Assembly (NCBI RefSeq): GCF_002998435.1
Contig: NZ_CP027231.1
Location: forward strand, 682,001 to 746,000
Length of the DNA stretch: 64,000 nt
Direction: 5' to 3'
Source of the DNA: Bacteroides zoogleoformans
Lineage (GTDB): Bacteria > Bacteroidota > Bacteroidia > Bacteroidales > Bacteroidaceae
Part shown: positions 51,279-58,175 of the stretch, piece after piece
Layout of the letters: each line of letters begins with the position of its first letter
Numbering within the stretch: the stretch's first letter is position 1
Made by a program: the position numbers and the translations under genes
Notes under the pieces: model-generated
Seen by the model: the letters and a program-made list of their open reading frames with translations, nothing else
The model's database searches: none
What the model was told of the DNA's origin: nothing

Positions 51279-53288
51279 ATGTCACAACAAGAAGACGATT
51301 TGAGGGCATTGGCGAAAATCATGGATTTTCTGCGTGCCGTGAGTATTATTTTAGTGGTCATGAACGTGTACTGGTTCTGCTATGAAGCCATACGGCTCTG
51401 GAGCGTGGACATCGGCGTGGTGGACAGAATCCTGATGAATTTCAACCGCACGGCGGGGCTGTTCCGTTCCATCCTCTACACGAAACTGTTTGCCGTCCTC
51501 CTCCTTGCCCTGTCCTGTCTGGGAACGAAGGGCGTCAAGGGAGAGAAAATTACTTGGGGACGGATCTGGACGGCTCTTGCCGCAGGGTTCGTACTGTTCT
51601 TCCTCAACTGGTGGATACTGGCGTTGCCGCTACCGGTTGAAGCGGTGACGGGGCTTTACGTGCTGACCGTAGGCACGGGCTATGTATGCCTGCTGATGGG
51701 CGGTCTGTGGATGAGCCGCCTGTTGAAACACAACCTCATGGATGACGTGTTCAACAACGAGAACGAGAGCTTCATGCAGGAAACACGGCTCATCGAAAGC
51801 GAGTATTCGGTCAATCTGCCCACCCGCTTTTATTACAGGAAACGTTGGAACAACGGCTGGATTAACGTAGTGAATCCCTTCAGGGCTTCCATCGTATTGG
51901 GTACGCCGGGCAGCGGAAAGTCATACGCGGTGGTAAACAATTTTATCAAGCAGCAGATTGAGAAGGGCTTCTCGATGTATGTTTACGACTTCAAATTCAG
52001 CGACTTGTCCACGATAGCCTATAATCATCTGCTCAACCACCCGGAGGGATACAAGGTGAAGCCGAAGTTCTACGTGATAAACTTCGATGACCCGCGACGC
52101 TCGCACCGTTGCAATCCCATTCACCCGGACTTCATGGAGGATATTACGGACGCTTACGAAAGCGCGTACACCATCATGCTCAACTTAAACAAGAGTTGGG
52201 TGCAGAAGCAGGGCGACTTCTTTGTGGAATCGCCCATCATCCTCTTCGCGGCTATCATCTGGTATCTTAAAATTTTCCAAAATGGCAAGTATTGCACGTT
52301 CCCCCATGCCATCGAGTTCCTGAACCGCCGTTACGAGGATATCTTCCCGATACTGACATCTTACCCGGAATTGGAGAACTATCTCTCACCGTTCATGGAC
52401 GCGTGGCTCGGAGGGGCTGCCGAGCAGTTGATGGGGCAGATTGCATCGGCGAAAATCCCGCTGTCACGCATGATTTCCCCGCAGCTCTATTGGGTGATGT
52501 CGGACAGTGAGTTCACGCTGGACATCAACAATCCCAAAGAGCCGAAAATACTCTGCGTGGGCAACAATCCGGACCGTCAGAACATTTACGGGGCGGCTCT
52601 CGGTCTGTATAATTCCCGTATCGTGAAGCTCATCAACAAGAAAGGGATGTTGAAGTCGTCAGTTATCATCGACGAGCTTCCGACGATATATTTCAAGGGG
52701 CTGGACAACCTTATCGCCACCGCACGAAGCAACAAGGTTGCCGTATGTCTGGGATTTCAGGATTTCAGCCAGTTGGTGCGTGACTACGGGGACAAGGAGG
52801 CGAAAGTGGTGATGAACACCGTCGGCAATATTTTCTCCGGTCAGGTGGTGGGCGAAACCGCCAAGACGCTCTCGGAACGGTTCGGAAAGGTGTTGCAGAA
52901 ACGGCAGTCCATTTCCATCAACAGGCAGGATGTTTCCACCTCCATCAACACGCAGATGGACGCGCTTATCCCGCCGAGCAAGATTTCCGGCTTGACGCAG
53001 GGAATGTTTGTCGGTTCGGTGTCCGACAACTTCAACGAACGTATAGAACAGAAGATTTTCCACTGTGAGATTGTCGTGGATGCCGAGAAGGTCAAGCGCG
53101 AGGAGAAAGCCTACAAGCCGATACCCGTAATTACTGACTTCACGGACGAGGATGGCAAAGACTGCATGAAGGAAACAGTGCAGGCGAATTACAGGCGTAT
53201 CAAGGAGGAGGTGAAACAGATTGTCGCCGACGAGCTGGAACGCATCGCGGGTGACGAAAATCTGAAACATCTGTTGCAGCAGAAATAG
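51279..53288 (+). CDS. mobC: MobC, type IV coupling protein (VirD4/TraD-like)
   Basis: A 669-residue coupling ATPase that links the relaxosome to the mating channel. It has several N-terminal membrane helices (about 18-150), a P-loop VLGTPGSGKSYAVVN near residue 210, and a Walker B-like SSVIIDELPTIYF near residue 462, followed by conserved FQDFSQLVRDYG. The Met at 51279 (MSQQED) is chosen over the longer frame that overlaps mobB. A strong terminator follows at 53308-53340. Confidence 0.9.
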   Translation: MSQQEDDLRALAKIMDFLRAVSIILVVMNVYWFCYEAIRLWSVDIGVVDRILMNFNRTAGLFRSILYTKLFAVLLLALSCLGTKGVKGEKITWGRIWTALAAGFVLFFLNWWILALPLPVEAVTGLYVLTVGTGYVCLLMGGLWMSRLLKHNLMDDVFNNENESFMQETRLIESEYSVNLPTRFYYRKRWNNGWINVVNPFRASIVLGTPGSGKSYAVVNNFIKQQIEKGFSMYVYDFKFSDLSTIAYNHLLNHPEGYKVKPKFYVINFDDPRRSHRCNPIHPDFMEDITDAYESAYTIMLNLNKSWVQKQGDFFVESPIILFAAIIWYLKIFQNGKYCTFPHAIEFLNRRYEDIFPILTSYPELENYLSPFMDAWLGGAAEQLMGQIASAKIPLSRMISPQLYWVMSDSEFTLDINNPKEPKILCVGNNPDRQNIYGAALGLYNSRIVKLINKKGMLKSSVIIDELPTIYFKGLDNLIATARSNKVAVCLGFQDFSQLVRDYGDKEAKVVMNTVGNIFSGQVVGETAKTLSERFGKVLQKRQSISINRQDVSTSINTQMDALIPPSKISGLTQGMFVGSVSDNFNERIEQKIFHCEIVVDAEKVKREEKAYKPIPVITDFTDEDGKDCMKETVQANYRRIKEEVKQIVADELERIAGDENLKHLLQQK

Positions 53289-53307
53289 TATATCCGTTTA
53301 TATATGG

Positions 53308-53346
53308 AAAATCCGTAGCCGACGACCGGTTACGGATTTTTATTTT
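53308..53346 (+). terminator. Intrinsic terminator of the mob operon
   Basis: AAAATCCGTA (53308-53317) pairs perfectly with TACGGATTTT (53331-53340), with a T-rich tail following. It contains the stop codon of the convergent gene (53330-53332). Confidence 0.8.
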
Positions 53347-53722
53347 CAGATTGGAGATGCTTGTTGATGGTGGTAATGACAAGCATGAGCAGATAGTTTT
53401 TCAGTTCTGTATCATCTTTTAGTAGTATGCTGTATTCTTCGGCGAAGATTCTCAACAGTCGGATTCTGAGTTTCGACATTTCCTCACCGAAAGGTATCTG
53501 CCGGTTTTCTTTCCAATACTCTATTGTTATAGAAGACGCCAACCATTTGAACTCCGCTTTCATTTCCTTGCGGAGTTTCTTGAAACGGGTTTGCTCGGTG
53601 ACAGGCGGGTCATTGTATGGCATCATATCAACCGGGTCATAAATGGATATGCAACCGATGCCGTAATCCATGATTACAGGCAAGTCTGCATCTGAATCTT
53701 TCTTATGTTTCTTCTTAGCCAT
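53330..53722 (-). CDS. Hypothetical 130-residue protein downstream of the AlbA gene
   Basis: The protein begins MAKKKHKKDSDADLP, continues with a short Pro/Asp-rich part, and then has a helical region (FKKLRKEMKAEFKWLASSI, KLRIRLLRIFAEEYSILL). I do not recognise a family. Its start overlaps the AlbA-type gene by 8 bp, so the two are translationally coupled. It lies between mobC and rteC. Confidence 0.55.
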   Translation of the reverse strand: MAKKKHKKDSDADLPVIMDYGIGCISIYDPVDMMPYNDPPVTEQTRFKKLRKEMKAEFKWLASSITIEYWKENRQIPFGEEMSKLRIRLLRIFAEEYSILLKDDTELKNYLLMLVITTINKHLQSENKNP

Positions 53723-55178
53723 CCTTCCTGTTGCCTTTTGACAAAATGATTTTTCCAGCTTCAGTAAGCCTGTATTTTTGGTTGCGGTGCTTGGGATTTT
53801 CCGGATGGGTTTGTTCGACAAGTCCCTCTCTCAATGCAGGATTTAGGTAACTGGTAAGGAAATTATCACGTCCCCTCAAAGATAAACGCTCCATGATTTC
53901 TTTCAACGGCAAAATATCATTTCCCAAAGCTGATACAAGCGACATTACTTGTCCTGCTACTTGTCCTGCTACTTGTCCTGTTTCTTGTCCTGTTTCTTGT
54001 CCTGCCACCTTATATCTGAAGACAAGTTTCACTTCATTGGTTGTTATTTGATATTCAGGCTCCGGCAAATTAACCTTTTGACATTCTTCTATTATGAGAT
54101 TTATGCCGCGTCCCCAGCTCTCCAATACTTTTCGCACATAAAGCGTGTCTGCAATTAAAGGATTATGGGGCTTTGAACCATGTTCGGATTTGATTTTATT
54201 CATATCCCATTCGGACGGAAACGAACCGGGATTCTCTATTTCAACACGGTCATCATAGATGGCTATGGCTACCGAACCTCCAATATCACGGTAACTCCTG
54301 TGACATAGGGAGTTGATTACAGCTTCTCGTATAGCCTTATGCGGTATTTCCAAATGTTCCTCACGCTCCAATGCGTCCGTTGTTCCGGATAATGAAAGAT
54401 GTCTGAACACAAAAGCCATTGCCTCGTCAAGCAGATGGAACAAGTTCCCGTGTACCCGTTTGTTGTCTATAAATACGGTTTTGTCTGTACCTCTGAATCG
54501 GGCAAGTCGCAGCAAGTTCTGCGGATAATGTACCAGTTTCTTTTTGGCGAACAATACGGCGGCTGCATTTTTAAGTACACCGCCTTCAAGAAGATTCAGT
54601 TTTTCAAGTATGATAGGAACTTCGTCACCTGTCGATTCGGGTAAACGTCCGTACTCTATTCCTAAACGTACCGTCTTGTGGATTTCCTCTTCATCCAAAT
54701 CCGTAATCTTCAAATCGGTATTCGGGTAGGTTTCCCAGCTATGCCAGACTTTTTCATGCTGCAAAAGAAGTTCATTATACTTTGATTGTGGCATCGTTGT
54801 GGTCGCACTTTCCACCCGCATATATGGTCTTCCTTTATAGCAGAACGGACGGTTGAGCCTTGAATCTTCAACACGAAAAACAATTACTTTCTTCTCACTG
54901 TCCGGCAGCGGTGCATAAGATATTTGTACCATTGCCACAGGCTCCAACCGGTTGATCGCGTCCGCTATATCCCTCTTGGTCTTGTCGCTCACGTCTTGTC
55001 CGATGATTTTTTCCTTGTCGGTAACACCGAACAATACCGTGCCGCCTTCTCCGTTAAGGAAAGCGCAAAGCGTTTCCATGCCACGCTCCAACTGTCCGGT
55101 GGTTTCCTTGAACTCCACCCGTCCGCATTCTTTTTCGGCTATCAGCCGTTTTACTATGTCGAGGTTGTCTATGCTCAT
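53715..55178 (-). CDS. AlbA_2/ATP-binding regulator-like protein with winged-helix C terminus
   Basis: A 487-residue protein. The N-terminal part (about 1-130) is an AlbA_2 (DUF4325-like/ATP-binding) domain: VEFKETTGQL, FLNGEGGTVLFGVTDK, and KGRPYMRVESATTTMPQ. The middle (about 250-390) is the ATPase-like C-terminal region of this family with HRSYRDIGGSVAIAIYDDR. A GQ(E/V)(T/A) tetrapeptide repeat (five units; DNA repeat 53948-54007) links to a winged-helix domain (IMERLSLRGRDNFLTSYL). It is probably a DNA-binding regulator; the target is unknown. Confidence 0.7.
   Translation of the reverse strand: MSIDNLDIVKRLIAEKECGRVEFKETTGQLERGMETLCAFLNGEGGTVLFGVTDKEKIIGQDVSDKTKRDIADAINRLEPVAMVQISYAPLPDSEKKVIVFRVEDSRLNRPFCYKGRPYMRVESATTTMPQSKYNELLLQHEKVWHSWETYPNTDLKITDLDEEEIHKTVRLGIEYGRLPESTGDEVPIILEKLNLLEGGVLKNAAAVLFAKKKLVHYPQNLLRLARFRGTDKTVFIDNKRVHGNLFHLLDEAMAFVFRHLSLSGTTDALEREEHLEIPHKAIREAVINSLCHRSYRDIGGSVAIAIYDDRVEIENPGSFPSEWDMNKIKSEHGSKPHNPLIADTLYVRKVLESWGRGINLIIEECQKVNLPEPEYQITTNEVKLVFRYKVAGQETGQETGQVAGQVAGQVMSLVSALGNDILPLKEIMERLSLRGRDNFLTSYLNPALREGLVEQTHPENPKHRNQKYRLTEAGKIILSKGNRKDG
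53948..54007. repeat. Five tandem 12-bp units encoding a GQ-repeat linker
   Basis: Units of the form CTTGTCCTG followed by CTA, CTA, TTT, TTT and CCA. Because 12 bp is four codons, slippage would change linker length without breaking the frame. Confidence 0.85.
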
Positions 55179-55328
55179 ATACAATTCTGTAAGGTGGGTA
55201 CAAAGATAGTGCTTTTCGCTGGTTTTCGGGCGAATAGATAACGAAATGTATCTGCACGGCAGGTACAAAACCTACAAAAAATCAGAGAGTGGCATAACGT
55301 CACCCCCTGATTCATCATTGGTACAGGA

Positions 55329-55946
55329 TTATTTTCTCAAACGTTCCATTTCCTCGTCGCGGAGCATCTTCTCGTTCAGTTTCTCCTGCATCCTGTCAAG
55401 GAAGTAGGTGCGGCTTTCGTTCTTCCGTCGTTTGATGTCGATATAGAAGCGGTAGCAGTCCTTTGATTCGACACCGAAAATCTTGTAGAGGAGCGGGGCG
55501 AGCTGTTTGAGCGGCATGTTGCCGTTATTGATGCAGCCCATCTCGTTGATGCCGTAGATAAGTTCCACGAGGTCGATGGCGTTGCCCGTCCATTGCAGGG
55601 GTGAGGCGGGATTTTCGGTTGTGTTGTCGGAGGATGTACGGATGGGGATTAGTGGTGACACTTGGGGAGCGGCAAGGAACTTCTGCATCTTCCTAACGAA
55701 AGAGAGTGCCTTGCTGATGTAGGCTGCAACCTCCCTCTTTTCTTCGGGAAGATTGCGCACGGGATGGTGCTGCAACTCGATTTCAATGTAAGCCAGCGCG
55801 ATGATGGTGCGGGTGGTGTCCACATTGCCGTTGCATAGTTCGATCACTTGCGTGGCGAAAGCCGTGTATGCCGTTTCCATATTGCAGTCCCCGGCTTCGT
55901 TTATACGGCGGAAGAACTCTGTTTCCGTCAATAAGAAATAATTCAT
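55329..55946 (-). CDS. rteC: Regulatory protein RteC
   Basis: A 205-residue protein matching RteC of CTnDOT-type elements: N-terminal MNYFLLTETEFFRRINEAG, a helical core, and a C-terminal DNA-binding part (LAPLLYKIFGVESKDCYRF, then IKRRKNESRTYFLD). RteC is known to activate the excision genes in tetracycline-induced cells. Here the two genes next to it on the mobC side are AlbA-type rather than excision genes. Upstream are a terminator (56034-56065), a near -24/-12 sequence (56007-56024) and a dyad (56122-56138). Confidence 0.85.
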   Translation of the reverse strand: MNYFLLTETEFFRRINEAGDCNMETAYTAFATQVIELCNGNVDTTRTIIALAYIEIELQHHPVRNLPEEKREVAAYISKALSFVRKMQKFLAAPQVSPLIPIRTSSDNTTENPASPLQWTGNAIDLVELIYGINEMGCINNGNMPLKQLAPLLYKIFGVESKDCYRFYIDIKRRKNESRTYFLDRMQEKLNEKMLRDEEMERLRK

Positions 55947-55982
55947 GTCCTGTCAATTTTGAAATTTTACACTCTGTTTTTT

Positions 55983-56156
55983 CGGTATGCGCACATGAAT
56001 ATGATTGGCAAAAAGCGTGTCCATAAAATAAAAAATCCGGCACGCTCTCTGCAAGGTGCTGGATTTCAGAGTGATAATTTCGCGATTTATTTATCTGAAA
56101 GGAATTGTATTCAGCTTAAAGTGTTCATTTACTGAACATTCGTCCATTTTATGGAC
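55983..56156 (-). promoter_or_regulatory. rteC control region: near -24/-12 element and upstream dyads
   Basis: On the minus strand TGGACACGCTTTTTGC (56009-56023) resembles the sigma-54 consensus TGGCACG-N4-TTGC with one extra base. Its distance to the rteC ATG is about 60 nt. Upstream lie TGTTCA-N5-TGAACA (56122-56138) and GTCCAT-TTT-ATGGAC (56142-56156), about 130-150 bp from the expected start, as expected for enhancer sites of a sigma-54 activator. Confidence 0.45.
56022..56065 (-). terminator. Intrinsic terminator between the reductase-like gene and rteC
   Basis: AATCCGGCAC (56034-56043) pairs with GTGCTGGATT (56056-56065) with one G-U pair, and on the minus strand it is followed by TTTTTTATTTTA. 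It should separate rteC from upstream transcripts. Confidence 0.75.
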
Positions 56157-56157
56157 A

Positions 56158-56571
56158 TCAAACGCACGCTTTATAGATATGGCGGACCACTCCGTTGCGG
56201 TACACCTTCTGTGAGGTCAGCGTCCATTGTTCCTGCGGCAAGGCGGATTGGAAGAAACGCTTTCCCGTTCCGGCAATGAAAGGAATCGTGTAAAGTATGA
56301 TTTCATCCACCACACGCATACGCAGCAGCCCGTTGATGTAGTCCGCTTTTTCAGGAGTGACTTCCGCCAGATAGCAGATGTCTGTTGTGGATTTCCGCCA
56401 TTCGTCAAGCATGGAGATGGAATAATCCGGTGTGATATGATAAAGGGCGTTTTCCCTTATCTCATTGATGCCGCAATCTTCAAGGCGCAGTTCCTTATAC
56501 GCTTTGCAATATAACTCGGAGCTTTGACAACCGTCTATCGTGAGGACGGCAAGAATCTGTACTTTACCCAT
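56158..56571 (-). CDS. RibD C-terminal/dihydrofolate reductase-like protein
   Basis: A 137-residue protein with the RibD_C/DHFR-like fold: MGKVQILAVLTIDGCQSSEL at the N terminus, the central LLRMRVVDEIILYTIPFIAGTG, and a beta-strand end with WTLTSQKVYRNGVVRHIY. It is shorter than typical RibD reductase domains (about 170-200 residues), so the nucleotide-binding part is reduced. Homologs commonly lie between rteB and rteC in these elements. No role in resistance or transfer is established. Confidence 0.65.
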   Translation of the reverse strand: MGKVQILAVLTIDGCQSSELYCKAYKELRLEDCGINEIRENALYHITPDYSISMLDEWRKSTTDICYLAEVTPEKADYINGLLRMRVVDEIILYTIPFIAGTGKRFFQSALPQEQWTLTSQKVYRNGVVRHIYKACV

Positions 56572-56597
56572 TATCGTTTCCTTTCGTTGGGCAAGGG

Positions 56598-56627
56598 CAA
56601 AAAAGTAGCGTGCAAATCACACTACTT
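56598..56627 (-). terminator. Terminator of the tetQ-rteA-rteB operon
   Basis: On the minus strand AAGTAGTGTG (56627-56618) pairs with CACGCTACTT (56612-56603) with one mismatch, and is followed by a run of T (56604-56599). Confidence 0.75.
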
Positions 56628-56749
56628 TCAAGCGACGGCTCTGGTAAAGCCTTTTACGGAGAGTACGTGAATGCACGCTATGCGTAGGCATAGCATAAGC
56701 ATCACGCAATCGTCTCCGTAGTGTCAATTTACCAGATTTTCGCTCGAAA
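56627..56749 (-). ncRNA. Candidate structured RNA downstream of rteB
   Basis: Three nested helices are visible: 56626-56635 with 56740-56749 (one mismatch), 56641-56648 with 56728-56735 (perfect CTGGTAAA/TTTACCAG), and 56655-56662 with 56713-56720 (perfect TACGGAGA/TCTCCGTA). Inside them 56666-56674 pairs with 56699-56706, and GCTATGC (56677-56683) pairs with GCATAGC (56688-56694) around a four-base loop. The fold ends next to an intrinsic terminator. Orientation is assigned by that terminator; the fold itself is symmetric. Confidence 0.5.
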
Positions 56750-56852
56750 CGCCTTGCGGTCTTATGTTATATATAGGCGGCAAAAGGCTCTGCCAGTCGC
56801 CGTTACCTTCTAATATGTCATGCAAAGATAGCCATTTTCAGCGAATTGCGGG

Positions 56853-58175
56853 CTATGGTTGCTCAAATTTATACTTCAATCCATATTCTTCCAGTTTATT
56901 ATAGAGTGTTGTCCTGCCTATTCCAAGCAATTCGGCAGCAACCTTCCGGTTCCCGCCAGCCTGCTTCAAAGCACGTATAATCCGCTCTTTATCTTCCTCT
57001 TCGTTGCGTAGGGAGAAGCCGACAACAGAGGTTGTTTCGGTTATTCCAAGTTCCAGATGCTCTTTCGTGACAAGTCCCGTCTGAGCCTGCAACACCGCAC
57101 CCATGATTTTCTGCCGAAGTTCGCGCACGTTACCCGGCCATGAATGGATCAGTAACACTTTCCGCGCTTCGGAACTGAAGCCACTAACATTGCATTCCAA
57201 TTCCTTATTGGCAATCTCACGGAAGAACTCCGCCAGCGGCATGATGTCCTCCTGACAGTCACGTAAGGGCAGAACGGTTATCTCGAAGTCATGTAGGCGG
57301 TATAACAAATCCTGTCGGAAACGCTTTTCATTGACCGCCTTTTCCAGATCCTCGTTGGTGGCGGCGATGATGCGGACGTTGAAACTGCGGTCGGACTTGT
57401 CGCCAACGGGACGGAACCGCCGTTCCTGTATGGCACGGAGTAACATCTGTTGGGTTTCCGGTGCGAGATTACCCACTTCATCCAAAAACAATGTGCCGCC
57501 TTCCGCCTCGTGGAAATAGCCTTTCTTTGTGTTTTCAGCACCAGTGAACGCTCCTTTAACGTGTCCGAAGAACGCCGATGGCGCAAGTTCTTTGGTGAGT
57601 GAGCCGCAGTCCACCGCCACGAAAGGCTTGCCTGAACGCTTGCTTTTATCGTGCAGTAGATGGGCAATATGCTCTTTGCCAGTACCGTTCTCCCCGAATA
57701 TCAGTACGCTCATGTCGGTAGGAGCTACCAGCCTTATCCGGTGCATGATTTTCTGAAAGGCTGAACCGTCACGGGCAAATACGGGCATGCGGCTTCGCCC
57801 GATATTCCGCTCTTTCAGTATGGTGCGGAGCAAAGGCACGAGTTTGTCCTCCACGAGTTGCTTGGGTATGTAGTCCAGCGAACCGAGTTTCATGCTTTCA
57901 ACCGCCGTATGTACTTCGGCATAGTCGGTCATGATGATGAACGGCTGCGTCATGCCTTCTTTGCGCATCCAGCGCAATAGGTCGATGCCGTCACCGTCAG
58001 GCAAACGCAAATCAGAAACTACTATATCATTGTCAGCGGCTTGTTGCAGAAGTTTCTTCGCTGTCGAGAGGTGGAAAGCCTGCACGGTACGGAATTTCTC
58101 CCGTGCCAGCAGGTTGCAGACAAACTCGCAATATACGATGTTGTCCTCCACCACGATGATTTTTGTTTTATCCAT
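56853..58175 (-). CDS. rteB: RteB, sigma-54-type response regulator
   Basis: A 440-residue NtrC-family activator: receiver (1-120; phosphoacceptor Asp in VVSDLRLPDGDG), AAA+ domain with Walker A GENGTGKEHIAH, the sigma-54 contact loop GAFTGA at about residue 210, Walker B GGTLFLDEV, and a Fis-type HTH at the end (GGNRKVAAELLGIGRTTLY). The partner kinase is RteA, encoded directly upstream with an 8-bp overlap. Known to activate rteC in CTnDOT after tetracycline exposure. It is intact. Confidence 0.92.
   Translation of the reverse strand: MDKTKIIVVEDNIVYCEFVCNLLAREKFRTVQAFHLSTAKKLLQQAADNDIVVSDLRLPDGDGIDLLRWMRKEGMTQPFIIMTDYAEVHTAVESMKLGSLDYIPKQLVEDKLVPLLRTILKERNIGRSRMPVFARDGSAFQKIMHRIRLVAPTDMSVLIFGENGTGKEHIAHLLHDKSKRSGKPFVAVDCGSLTKELAPSAFFGHVKGAFTGAENTKKGYFHEAEGGTLFLDEVGNLAPETQQMLLRAIQERRFRPVGDKSDRSFNVRIIAATNEDLEKAVNEKRFRQDLLYRLHDFEITVLPLRDCQEDIMPLAEFFREIANKELECNVSGFSSEARKVLLIHSWPGNVRELRQKIMGAVLQAQTGLVTKEHLELGITETTSVVGFSLRNEEEDKERIIRALKQAGGNRKVAAELLGIGRTTLYNKLEEYGLKYKFEQP

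Larger units (their letters stand above)
56572..56852. other. Gap between rteB and the reductase-like gene
   Basis: No ORF is convincing here. On the minus strand the region begins with a nested RNA-like fold and ends with an intrinsic terminator (separate entries). Confidence 0.5.
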
